Assembly (NCBI RefSeq): GCF_025631005.1
Contig: NZ_JAOTPL010000012.1
Coordinates: 31,453 to 95,452, forward strand
Source: Haoranjiania flava
Lineage (GTDB): Bacteria > Bacteroidota > Bacteroidia > Chitinophagales > Chitinophagaceae
Reading direction: 5' to 3'
Length of the DNA: 64,000 nucleotides
Below the pieces are notes generated by a model, which ran no database searches, was not told the origin of the DNA, and worked only from the letters and a program-made list of their open reading frames with translations. Shown here piece by piece: positions 46,372-55,613 of this stretch; within the stretch, counting starts at the first letter, position 1; the number at the start of each line of letters is the position of its first letter. A program made the position numbers and the translations under genes.

Positions 46372-46824
46372 AAAGATAATGAAAATAAATGAGTTGATCT
46401 GTCAGGTGAAAACACCTGACACGGCTTTAAGATAATGAAAAATAACTGAGTTGATCTGTCAGGTGAAAATACCTGACACGGCTTTAAGATAATGAAAATA
46501 AATGAGTTGATCTGTCAGGTGAAAACACCTGACACGGCTTTAAGATAATGAAAAATAATTGAGTTGATCTGTCAGGTGAAAATACCTGACACGGCTTTAA
46601 GATAATGAAAAATAAGTGAGTTGATCTGTCAGGTGAAAATACCTGACACGGCTTTAAGATAATGAAAAATAATTGAGTTGATCTGTCAGGTGAAAACACC
46701 TGACACGGCTTTAAGATAATGAAAAATAAGTGAGTTAATCTGTCAGGTGAAAACACTGACACGGCTTTAAAGATAATGAAAAATAAATGAGTTGATCTGT
46801 CAGGTGAAAACACCTGGCACGGCA
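46372..46824. repeat. Tandem array of eight 56-57 base hairpin repeats
   Basis: Units begin at about 46375, 46431, 46488, 46544, 46601, 46658, 46715 and 46772 (marked by GATAATG). Each contains GTCAGGTG-AAAA-CACCTGAC or the variant with AATACCTGAC, in which C to T still allows a G-U pair. Unit 7 lost one C (AACACTGAC). Between hairpins is the conserved ACGGCTTTAAGATAATGAAAA. The array lies between the P-type ATPase promoter region and the end of the PQQ-like gene, in no gene. Confidence 0.95.
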
Positions 46825-47036
46825 TATAAATTAGACTGCTTCTGCTTCACATCGCAGGTGATGAACTTTTTGGTATGACGCTATTACTTGGAAGGATCTT
46901 ATAGATCAAAAATATTAATTTACGATTCACAAATCAGCGCATGCTTCTCAACTACACTCTGCTACGATTTATCCGCAATGATGCAGCTATTAAAAGCCTT
47001 GTTTGAGAGCGATAAGCTGCTATGACTCAAAAAACA

Positions 47037-48596
47037 TTACATCGCGGGAGCAAACTCCTGAAGATCAATTTCAAGTAATTTATTATCCTGTGCATCATAA
47101 ACTTTGTTGTTGACAGTTTTTGCATCAGGAGAAATTTTTAGTTCTCCCAGCACCTTATGTTGTGCATCAACAATCAGTACATTGTGATCGCGGATAAGTA
47201 GTGAATAGTTTTTATTTTTAGCGAGTGTAAAATATATGTCTTTACTATCAATCTCATCGATAATATTCAACGCATTATCTAACAGTAAAACTTTATCTTT
47301 TTTAGTGAACAGAATATGCTGATCTTTAAAATGTGTAGCTACGGGTTCAAGATCTGCCTGTGGTTTTAGGTATGCATTATCGGCGATTAAATAGCTGGGT
47401 TCGCCATATTTTTTTCCATCGAATGGCTGTTCATTGATCAGTTTGCCATCGTTTAGAGAATAGCGCGATAACTTATTATCCATTACCAGAAATATTTCAG
47501 AACTGTCTTTATTCAGCATATAGCTGTTGATCATTTGTTTTTTCCTGCCGGTTTCAACCAGGTATTTTTGATTGCCATTACTCTTGTCAAACACAGCAAT
47601 GAAGGGCATTCCGTAATCCACAAGATTATCATTGTAATAAGCATAGCCGCGGTTGACCATGATAAGGTCATTTCCCTTTAAAAACAGCTCTGATTTGCTT
47701 GCAAATTCTTTTGCCAGCGGTTTCTGCCAGCGCTTATTGCCTGTGCTATCTATACTTACGATTTCATGGCGGGATGCGAGATAGTAGGCGCTATCATCTT
47801 TCAACAAGTTAGATACAAGGTCTTTTACAATATCGCTTCCTGTGCTCACCATGTAGGTGCCTGTCAATACACCTAAGGCTATCCCTGCTGCATTTGCTGC
47901 TATCATTTTTTTGTAATCATTCCGCCCTGTAGATGCATCATAATCCCAGCCTGTACCGTCCTTAAGATTTATTGTATGAAGGCCTGAGCTTACTATCAGC
48001 AGGGTGGAATCGTTCAGGTTTTTAATCTCGTTCCAACTGTAATCTTTTTTAATCTCCCGCTTCCACAACACTTTACCATTGCTTATATCAATCCCTTCAA
48101 GCCGGTCACTTGCAACATTTGCAAGCGCCCTGTATTTATACCCAAGAGCTATATCCTGAACGGGGTGAGCATAGTAAATTTCATTTGGCATAATCCATGC
48201 ATCTGTACCATTTTCTGCATCAATAATAATGCTCTTGCCTGGCGAAGACTGTATGTAATGTTTGCCATATTGGGCAAAGCCATTACTGGCGTAGTCAAAT
48301 GGACGGTTCCATTTAATGGTGTTTGTTCCAAGATCAACCAGCGCTATACTTCCTTTGTTTTTCAGGTTTTTCCCGTTTTTTGTCAGATCACGAAGTTGCA
48401 GCGTAGCCATATTGGTGGTACTGTCAATGTGAAAGGAGTGTATTCTTTCCGGCAAACTGTAGGTCTTGGCTACAACTTCGGAATTTGTCCGGAAGTTACT
48501 ACCTGTGTTTTGGTGTGCTGTGTTTAATAGTTTTTGTTGTGCCTGAATGGAAATTGTTATCAGCAGAAGCGCTGGGATAAGTAGACTTCTAAACAT
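47037..48596 (-). CDS. PQQ-binding-like beta-propeller repeat protein, secreted
   Basis: A 519-residue exported protein with signal peptide cleaved near SIQAQQ. The body is made of WD/PQQ-like beta-propeller blades, for example GKVLWKREIKK and NKRWQKPLAKEF, with repeated DxSNGK-type turns. There is no enzyme active site and no calcium/PQQ triad, so it is more likely a binding scaffold than a quinoprotein dehydrogenase. The tandem repeats start about 200 bases downstream. Confidence 0.75.
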   Translation of the reverse strand: MFRSLLIPALLLITISIQAQQKLLNTAHQNTGSNFRTNSEVVAKTYSLPERIHSFHIDSTTNMATLQLRDLTKNGKNLKNKGSIALVDLGTNTIKWNRPFDYASNGFAQYGKHYIQSSPGKSIIIDAENGTDAWIMPNEIYYAHPVQDIALGYKYRALANVASDRLEGIDISNGKVLWKREIKKDYSWNEIKNLNDSTLLIVSSGLHTINLKDGTGWDYDASTGRNDYKKMIAANAAGIALGVLTGTYMVSTGSDIVKDLVSNLLKDDSAYYLASRHEIVSIDSTGNKRWQKPLAKEFASKSELFLKGNDLIMVNRGYAYYNDNLVDYGMPFIAVFDKSNGNQKYLVETGRKKQMINSYMLNKDSSEIFLVMDNKLSRYSLNDGKLINEQPFDGKKYGEPSYLIADNAYLKPQADLEPVATHFKDQHILFTKKDKVLLLDNALNIIDEIDSKDIYFTLAKNKNYSLLIRDHNVLIVDAQHKVLGELKISPDAKTVNNKVYDAQDNKLLEIDLQEFAPAM

Positions 48597-48939
48597 AAAA
48601 ATGCCTTTTAGAATGGCAACATAAAGTTAATGTCAATTAACATACAGGAAAAATTATTTTTTAAAATTTATTTATGCAATGGCGCCTAAGGATTTTAATT
48701 GAACATTCAGGCATAACGTCTGGAAATATTTGCGCTATTGAGACTGCTTCTGTTCCCCTGATTTTCATATTATACTGCCAGCAGGCTATAGTAATGACTT
48801 TGCGCGCAAGGTGCGAGTAAAGAAAATCTCATTCACCTCATCCGGCCTCTCATTGTTTAGAGGATATGAAACTTTACGGCCCGCACTTTTAACTTCTTAC
48901 CTCTCACTTCTCAACATTTACCATTCACCAGTTCACCAA
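48597..48939. other. Gene-free stretch with low-complexity end
   Basis: 343 bases between pth and the propeller gene. No gene fits. The part near 48890-48950 is a degenerate CT-rich tract of the kind seen at other gaps in this window. Confidence 0.5.
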
Positions 48940-49533
48940 TCACAATTGTTCTCCCGGCAGTTCAATGGCTTTTTTATTGTACATATTCATGGTGCGCTCA
49001 ATGCCGTTCTGGGCAAAGCTTTCAATCATTTCAACAGCTATATTTATTTTGTGTTTTACAAGTGGTATATCTTCTTTGAACCATTTGCCCAGCACAAACT
49101 CCACCTGCATACCTTTGGGAAATTTGTTGCCAATACCGAAGCGCAGTTTCGGGTATTCGGAAGTGTTCAAAGTGAATTGTATGTCGCGCAAACCATTATG
49201 GCCCGCATCGCTCCCCGATGGCCGCAAACGCAGCGCTGACAAGGGGAGCGCAAGATCATCAACAACGGTGAGCGTGTTTTCAAGCTGTATTTTCTCCTTG
49301 TCCATCCAGTATTTAAAAGCCTTGCCGCTCAGGTTCATATAGGTAGTAGGTTTGATACAGATAAATACTTTTCCGCGCCATTTCAGCTCCGCTACTTCTG
49401 CGAGCCTGTCTGTTTTGAAAAAGCCGCCGTTCTTTGCCACAAACGCTGAAACCACGTCAAAGCCTATGTTGTGGCGTGTGTGCTCATACTCCCTGCCAAC
49501 ATTTCCCAGGCCTACTATTAAAAATTTAGACAT
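48940..49533 (-). CDS. pth: Peptidyl-tRNA hydrolase
   Basis: Pth releases tRNA from prematurely ended peptidyl-tRNA. This protein has 197 residues counted from the ATG at 49533 (MSKFLIVGLGNVGREYEHT), which I prefer over the upstream ATG at 49560. Catalytic His21 lies in EHTRHNIGFD; KPTTYMNLSGKAF, LPLSALRLRPSGSDAGHNGLRDI and RFGIGN are the family motifs. It begins 10 bases past the batD stop, so the two are cotranscribed. Confidence 0.95.
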   Translation of the reverse strand: MSKFLIVGLGNVGREYEHTRHNIGFDVVSAFVAKNGGFFKTDRLAEVAELKWRGKVFICIKPTTYMNLSGKAFKYWMDKEKIQLENTLTVVDDLALPLSALRLRPSGSDAGHNGLRDIQFTLNTSEYPKLRFGIGNKFPKGMQVEFVLGKWFKEDIPLVKHKINIAVEMIESFAQNGIERTMNMYNKKAIELPGEQL

Positions 49534-49543
49534 ACTTTTTACA

Positions 49544-51346
49544 TTAACTTTTCTGTACAAGATACCGCAACGCTGCCAATACCTGTTTCCTTTCTTCTAT
49601 GTTTACGATGGGCAGGTACAATCCCTTATTTATTTTTTGCAATAGATTTTCATAATCATTTTTCAGCACCGGGTTTACAGGAGCTGCTTTCAGCTCTTCC
49701 ATAAGCGAATATTCGGTTGGTGAATTACTCCTCAAACGCTGTTGCAGGCTTGCTACCAGTATTTTCTTAGCCTTGGAATAAAAACCTGTTTCCTGTATTT
49801 CCTGTTCTAAAACAGCAATGTCTTTTGCCAGGTCTATATCTTTCATTTCCGGTAGCGCTGTATTTTGCTGCGCAACCGTTTTATAATTGTTGGGGTTGAG
49901 CGGCTTGATATTTTCTTTGGTTGAAGGTGGAGCATTTTGTGTGTTTTTCTTTCTGCCAAAGAGAATGAATACAGCAATTGCTGCCAGTGCCATCATGCCG
50001 AGCATCCAGAGGTATTTGTTGTTGGAAGTATCAGTGTTCAACGGCCTTTCATATGTTCCTTTTTGCAGCGGAGCTGTAAAATTAACGGTTATAGGAACTG
50101 TATTGATTGTTTTATAACTGTTGTCCTCATTATCAAAAAAAGAAAATCCAATAGCAGGGATCACAGCAGTGCCTGCTGCTTTGCCGATAATGGGTATTTT
50201 AAAAATCTTAGTTCCTTCCATAGGAAAGATCTGTTTGTTCACACTTTGCGAATCTGTAGGCGTAAATGGTTGTATGTTATCCGGGAATTTAATATCCGGT
50301 AATTTTATGCCTTCAATATTTCCCTGCCCGGTAATCTGTACCGTGAGGTAATTGTTTTCACCTGCCGGAAGTGTGGCCCGCTCTACATTTGCAGTGATGG
50401 TGAATTGGCCGATGTTGCCGTTAAATCCTTCCGGTTTGGCCGGCGGCAACGGTTGTATGGTGATGTTTACCGGTGCATTTTTTATAATAGCAGTTTGTTT
50501 GGTAGCGCTTAAGCCATAATTATCATTAACCATAATGTCAGTGGTGACTTCCGCCGCATCTAAAGTGATGGTACCTGTTTTAAGCGGTACAAGCTGTACC
50601 TGGCGTATGCGGTACACTACATATTCTTTGCCGTTGTGCACGGTTTTAAAAGGCTCTTTCTCTTCTGTCATCTCTATTACACCTGCACCGTTAAATGAGG
50701 GTTGCTTGGTAACGTTAATGGCTGCCAGCCGAATGCCCGAATAAAAATCGTAAGTCACCAGTATCGGTTCGCCCAGGTAGGCGATGGATTTGCTGGGCGT
50801 AACTTTTACAAAGTTATGCTCCTTCATAAATTCCTGCGGTGTCTGCCCTGGACGTATGGACGGGCTGGAAGGCTGTGAAGGGTCTTTGAAAAAATCTTCA
50901 AAAATATCAAAGATGGAACTGCCGCGCTGCGCGGGTTGTTGCTGCGGCTGGGCAGGGTTGCCTTTTGCACTGCCTTCCGAAACGGTCACGGTTGTGTAGT
51001 TGCTCCTGTATACTTTGCCCTCAATAGCTATTTCCGCAGCAGGTACAGTCAGCTTGCCTGTGCGTTTAGGGGCCAGCACAAAGCTGTATGCTACTGTGGC
51101 GCTCTTGTTGCCGTTGATCCAGGTTTGCGTGGAAGAAGTATTCGGACCTGATAACACTTTCCAGTCTTCAAAGTTGAGCACAGGCATGCCCTCATCACGG
51201 CTGGTGCCTGAAAGTGTGTAAGTGACAAACAACTCATCCTGTAAAGAAATGGTTTTCTCTGCTACTGAAAGCCTGAAACTTATTTGCGCCTGTGCCGTAA
51301 GTGCCGCACAGGCTATACATATGAACAGGAAAATTTTCTTAAACAT
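49544..51346 (-). CDS. batD: BatD family protein (Bacteroides aerotolerance-like)
   Basis: A 600-residue exported protein with signal peptide MFKKIFLFICIACAALTAQAQ, several immunoglobulin-like beta domains, a single transmembrane helix (about residue 455, YLWMLGMMALAAIAVFILFG) and a cytosolic tail of about 110 residues. BatD is part of the BatABCDE system linked to oxidative stress or aerotolerance in Bacteroidota; batA/B/C are not visible in this window. A poly-Q/P linker is near residue 135. Confidence 0.88.
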   Translation of the reverse strand: MFKKIFLFICIACAALTAQAQISFRLSVAEKTISLQDELFVTYTLSGTSRDEGMPVLNFEDWKVLSGPNTSSTQTWINGNKSATVAYSFVLAPKRTGKLTVPAAEIAIEGKVYRSNYTTVTVSEGSAKGNPAQPQQQPAQRGSSIFDIFEDFFKDPSQPSSPSIRPGQTPQEFMKEHNFVKVTPSKSIAYLGEPILVTYDFYSGIRLAAINVTKQPSFNGAGVIEMTEEKEPFKTVHNGKEYVVYRIRQVQLVPLKTGTITLDAAEVTTDIMVNDNYGLSATKQTAIIKNAPVNITIQPLPPAKPEGFNGNIGQFTITANVERATLPAGENNYLTVQITGQGNIEGIKLPDIKFPDNIQPFTPTDSQSVNKQIFPMEGTKIFKIPIIGKAAGTAVIPAIGFSFFDNEDNSYKTINTVPITVNFTAPLQKGTYERPLNTDTSNNKYLWMLGMMALAAIAVFILFGRKKNTQNAPPSTKENIKPLNPNNYKTVAQQNTALPEMKDIDLAKDIAVLEQEIQETGFYSKAKKILVASLQQRLRSNSPTEYSLMEELKAAPVNPVLKNDYENLLQKINKGLYLPIVNIEERKQVLAALRYLVQKS

Positions 51347-51431
51347 TTTTCAATAATGTAAGAGCAAAAATAATTTCTATGGTTAAAAAACGCCTGATCG
51401 CTATGGTTAAATATTTTCGAATGATAAAAGT

Positions 51432-54344
51432 TTAACGTTTACGAATGGCCTCGTATATGGCATCGAATATATTTTCCCTGATATCCATCCTGCCCAGTAA
51501 AGGATTCTGGCCGTTAGGATGTACGCGGTTTGAGAGGAAGATGAACAGCAGGTTTTCTTTGGGGTCTGCCCATACGCATGTCCCTGTGAAGCCTGTGTGG
51601 CCGAAGGTTGCCTCCGATGCGCGGTAAGCAGGATAGTTGTCCCCGGCTTTCCTGATCCTCTCCGGTTTATCAAAGCCAAGGCCTCTTCTGCTGATGTTTG
51701 ATTGATGCGAAGTGAACAGGTCTATCGTTTCTTTTTTGAAAAACTGCCTGCCGTTCCAGCTGCCGCCATTCAACAACATCAGGTACAGTTTTGCCAGGTC
51801 TTCGCCATTGCTGAACAAGCCTGCGTGGCCGGCGATGCCGCCGAACATAGCAGCCCCGGGATCATGCACGTAGCCTCGGATAGTTTGCTTGCGAAATTTT
51901 TCTTCTTTTTCCGTAGGCGCTATCAGATCAATGGGTTTGCCGTTTACAAGCGGGTTAAAAGTAGTAGAGAACATTTCCAGCGGGTAGTAAAAATGCTCCT
52001 TTACATACTTATCGAGGTTCATGCCTGATACTGCTTCTACTATTTTTCCAAGGAAAATAAAATCGTTATCGCTGTATACATACTTGTTTTTCGCGCCTAA
52101 TTTGCTGCTAAGTATCTTATCGTACATGGTATTGATGTACGAATCTTTCAGGTAAAGATCTTTAGCAACATTTATGTGGTGCTTCCTGCTGAAATGCTTA
52201 CGGTACAACTGTTTCAGGGGATCGCCTGTTTTTTCGTCAATCGTTTCCCTGAAGAAAGGTATCCACGATACAAGCCCGCCCTGGTGCAGCAACAGCTCTC
52301 GAACGGTGATATTGCTTTTATCAGAATTTTTTACCCAGGGTAAATAATCGCCTAAGGTTTTATCCAGGACTACCTTGCCTTCTTCATACAATTTCATGAT
52401 GGCGACGGTAGTAGCGGAAATTTTCGTAACTGAAGCCAGGTCATATAGGGTGACCGGGGTTACCTGCTTCTCTTTGTTTTCGTCCAGATAGCCGTAAGCC
52501 TGGTTGTAGATGATCTTTCCGTCTTTTGCTACGATCACATTACAGCCTGGATAAGCGCCTTTAGCAATGCCGTCATTGGCAATAGCATCTACTTTAGAGA
52601 AGTTGTAAGCGGCTGCAGGTACTACTTTAGGTAACACTTCGCCCTGCGGGTTAGTGGCAGCGTACATAATTCCTGTGCCATAGGGCAGCGCCGGGCAAAC
52701 TGTAACAGGCAACTGTCCTTTGGTGCCTATTTTTCCTAAAAGCAGCTCGTAGGCAGTGTTCTGGAAGATCTCATCGTCTTCATAGCAGGAAATAATATTC
52801 TCCCATTCACAAAAGTTTTTAATGGCATATGGGTTGCCAAACGTCATCAGTAAGGTGTTAGCGTTTGTTTTCCTGATATCTTCTGCCAGCCTGATCACAC
52901 TTGCGCTGATACCAAAGTTTCCGGCCGGTGATTTTTTATAATCGTGAAAACCAATGATGATCTGGTCGTATGTATTGTCTGACAACTTTAGCAACAGGTC
53001 AGTATAGGTTTTGCCATCAATATTCATAGCTACATTGTGCACGTCTGCAGCAAAGTTTTCCGCCAGCAGGTTGCCGAGTGTGTTATTGGCATTGCTACCC
53101 ATAGCTACATACGCAATTTTCTTATTGTTTATGGAAAGCAGATTTTTATTGGCGAGCTTTACAGCGGTTATCGCTTCTTCTGCTATAGCCTTGCGCAAGC
53201 GGTCCACATCTTTGTTCAGATCGGCTGTAAGGTTGATGGTATCTATATTGCGGTAATCTGCCACGCCGTAATGATATTTTGCTTCCAATACTTTTTTTAT
53301 TCTTTTTTCAAGATCATTCCATTTAAGTTTACGCTGCCTGATAGCCTGGTGTATCTTTGCCAGCGAATTGCCTATTTCGCCGGGGAGGCAGAGCATGTCG
53401 TTGCCTGCAATGAGCGACTCGGCAGAGATTTCTCCCTGCGGGTAAAATTTAGCCACGCCCTTCATTTCCAGTGCATCTGTAAAAGTAATGCCTTTGAAGC
53501 CCATTTGTTTTTTCAGCAGGTCAGTAACGACTTTTTTGGAAATAGAGCTTGCCACATTTTTGCGGCTGTCCAGCGAAGGAATAGACAGGTGTCCAATCAT
53601 GATGCTGCCTACATTGGCTTCGATAGCTTTTTTAAAAGGGTATAATTCCAGCGTATCCAGTTGTTTAAAAGATTTGTTGATGACCGGAAGGTCAAGGTGA
53701 GAGTCTACATCCACATCCCCATGGCCGGGATAATGTTTGGCAGAGGCCATCACACCGTTGTCTTCCATACCCCTGATGATCTGTACGCCATACTCAGCCA
53801 CTTTATATTTATTTTCGCCAAAAGAGCGGTAGCCGATCACGGGATTAGCCGCATTGTTGTTGATGTCGATCACTGGTGCATAATCCACGTGGATGCCCAT
53901 GCGCTTGCACTGTTCAGCCATTGCCTTGCCCACTTCATATACCAGCTCTTTATTGTTCATAGCACCCATGGTGAGCTGGTCAGGGAATTTTTTTACCGTC
54001 TTCATGCGCATACCTAAGCCCATTTCACCGTCAATAGCCACCATCAGCGGTGTTTTAGCAATGCGCTGAAATTCGTTCAAAGCCATTGCCTGCTCGTTGG
54101 GTTCGCCCTGGAACATACAGATAGCGCCGATGTTGTATTTGTTGATCAGATCAATGGTTTCTTTTACATAAATGCCATTGGGCCCGCTTTCGCGCATTAC
54201 CATAAGCTGTGCTATGCGCTGGTCAGGGGTAAGGGTATTGTACACACTGTCTGCCCATTTTTTCGCAGCATCATTTTTCTGTGCAAAAGAAAAATTCAAT
54301 TGCAGTGCAATAGACAAAATGAGAAGGTAGATAATTTTTTGCAT
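51432..54344 (-). CDS. Beta-N-acetylglucosaminidase (GH3) fused to a class C beta-lactamase-like serine hydrolase
   Basis: A 970-residue secreted fusion protein. After the signal peptide, the GH3 domain (about residues 30-560) carries the NagZ-type sequence AKHYPGHGDVDVDSH, whose Asp-His dyad acts in catalysis, and VAIDGEMGLGMR; it would cleave N-acetylglucosamine residues of peptidoglycan fragments. The C-terminal domain (about residues 600-965) is a beta-lactamase/penicillin-binding-like serine hydrolase with SVTK, YSDND and GHTGFTG as its SxxK, YxN-like and HxG-like boxes. Such fusions are known in Bacteroidota; the natural substrate is probably a muropeptide. It is followed 85 bases later by batD. 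Confidence 0.9.
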   Translation of the reverse strand: MQKIIYLLILSIALQLNFSFAQKNDAAKKWADSVYNTLTPDQRIAQLMVMRESGPNGIYVKETIDLINKYNIGAICMFQGEPNEQAMALNEFQRIAKTPLMVAIDGEMGLGMRMKTVKKFPDQLTMGAMNNKELVYEVGKAMAEQCKRMGIHVDYAPVIDINNNAANPVIGYRSFGENKYKVAEYGVQIIRGMEDNGVMASAKHYPGHGDVDVDSHLDLPVINKSFKQLDTLELYPFKKAIEANVGSIMIGHLSIPSLDSRKNVASSISKKVVTDLLKKQMGFKGITFTDALEMKGVAKFYPQGEISAESLIAGNDMLCLPGEIGNSLAKIHQAIRQRKLKWNDLEKRIKKVLEAKYHYGVADYRNIDTINLTADLNKDVDRLRKAIAEEAITAVKLANKNLLSINNKKIAYVAMGSNANNTLGNLLAENFAADVHNVAMNIDGKTYTDLLLKLSDNTYDQIIIGFHDYKKSPAGNFGISASVIRLAEDIRKTNANTLLMTFGNPYAIKNFCEWENIISCYEDDEIFQNTAYELLLGKIGTKGQLPVTVCPALPYGTGIMYAATNPQGEVLPKVVPAAAYNFSKVDAIANDGIAKGAYPGCNVIVAKDGKIIYNQAYGYLDENKEKQVTPVTLYDLASVTKISATTVAIMKLYEEGKVVLDKTLGDYLPWVKNSDKSNITVRELLLHQGGLVSWIPFFRETIDEKTGDPLKQLYRKHFSRKHHINVAKDLYLKDSYINTMYDKILSSKLGAKNKYVYSDNDFIFLGKIVEAVSGMNLDKYVKEHFYYPLEMFSTTFNPLVNGKPIDLIAPTEKEEKFRKQTIRGYVHDPGAAMFGGIAGHAGLFSNGEDLAKLYLMLLNGGSWNGRQFFKKETIDLFTSHQSNISRRGLGFDKPERIRKAGDNYPAYRASEATFGHTGFTGTCVWADPKENLLFIFLSNRVHPNGQNPLLGRMDIRENIFDAIYEAIRKR

Positions 54345-54458
54345 GTTGTATAAGAGATTTATGCCAATAGGAATAATAAAAATTCATCACACAAATTAAA
54401 CAAAAAATAACCAATTTCCTTTGAGAGATATAGTAACTTTGAAAATATATTTTTTAAA

Positions 54459-55000
54459 GCATGAAATAACCATCTCGCTTTTGCGCGGCCAACCGGGAAT
54501 GAGTATGGAATCTAAAATTGGTTATTACATGTGACAACTGTAAAAAACAAATAACTATATACACATGAAATAGCCATAAAGATTAGGAATCTATACCAAC
54601 CGGGAATGATAATAAATAATTAAGGTTTTGGTTATTCCGTGTCGCAAACAGAAAAATTAAATATTAACACATGAAATAGCCATAAGCAAAGTTGCATACC
54701 AACGCGGATGAATAAAGGTTATTCCGTGTGGCAAACAGAAAAATTAAATATTAACACATGAAATAGCCATAAGCAAAGTTGCATACCAACCGTTGATGAA
54801 TAACCATAAAGATTAGGAATTTATACCAACCGGGAATGAATATTGAATCTAAAAAAAATGGTTATTCCATGTGGCAACTGAAAAACAAATAAAAATATAC
54901 ACATGAAATAGCCATAAGCAAAGTTGCATACCAACCGCGAATGAATAAAGGCTATTCCATGCGACCATAAAGAAAAATAAAAAATAAATACACATGAAAA
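54459..55000. repeat. Palindromic repeat array R4 (five or six units), largest array
   Basis: Units at 54459-54533 (diverged, long), 54562-54643 (long), 54668-54730 (short), 54755-54873 (chimera of a short first half and a long second half) and 54900-54963 (short), then the half motif CACATG at 54991 in which aroQ starts. Read toward aroQ each unit is CACATGAAATAGCC ... ATACCAACCG ... GGCTATTCCATGTG. The chimera looks like a recombination or deletion between neighbouring units. Confidence 0.93.
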
Positions 55001-55416
55001 TAGCGATCATTAACGGGCCGAACCTAAACCTGCTCGGAACCAGGGAGCCTGAAATATACGGCAGCCTTACGTTTGAGCAGTACCTTGCAAATTTAAAATC
55101 CAATTTCCCGCATGTAGAATTTTTTTATTTTCAATCCAATGTGGAAGGCGAGCTTATCAACGAAATACAAAACTGCGGCTTCGGGTTTGACGGTATTATA
55201 CTAAACCCCGCCGGGTATACCCACACTTCAGTTGCCCTGGGCGATGCGATCGCTGCCATCGATACACCGGTAGTGGAAGTGCACATAAGCAATGTAGCTG
55301 CGCGTGAAGATTTCAGGAAGATATCTCATGTATCTGCCAAATGTGCCGGAACCATTGCCGGGCTTGGCTTACAGGGTTATGAGCTTGCATTGGAATATTT
55401 TATCAGGAAGTCATAA
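54994..55416 (+). CDS. aroQ: Type II 3-dehydroquinate dehydratase
   Basis: A 140-residue type II dehydroquinase of the shikimate pathway. Motifs are INGPNLNLLGTREPEIYG with catalytic Tyr22, ILNPAGYTHTSVAL and the catalytic His in VEVHISN. The ATG is part of ACACATGAAAATAGCG, the same edge sequence as every unit of array R4 just upstream, so the leader of aroQ is derived from the repeat. It is the only shikimate gene in the window. Confidence 0.95.
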   Translation: MKIAIINGPNLNLLGTREPEIYGSLTFEQYLANLKSNFPHVEFFYFQSNVEGELINEIQNCGFGFDGIILNPAGYTHTSVALGDAIAAIDTPVVEVHISNVAAREDFRKISHVSAKCAGTIAGLGLQGYELALEYFIRKS

Positions 55417-55613
55417 CGCCTGGGATAGCTATTTGCATACAAGAAATGATGGATTATACTGCTTTATTGAGGTAACTAAAGGAGCTATCAAAAAATAAAA
55501 AATATAAGGATGAAACGAAGCTATAAATTTTTACCGCCTTGTTGTACAGACACGTATGTGCGAAGTTCTTCCGATAGTTATTGCAGCCATACAGGACATT
55601 AAAAGCGTAACGC

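Noticed and set aside
46484..46825. A 113-codon minus-strand open frame over the tandem hairpin array, with a repeating 19-residue pattern
   Set aside because: It exists because most unit lengths are 57 bases (19 codons). Two units of 56 bases and one damaged unit break the pattern, the start is arbitrary and there is no known domain.
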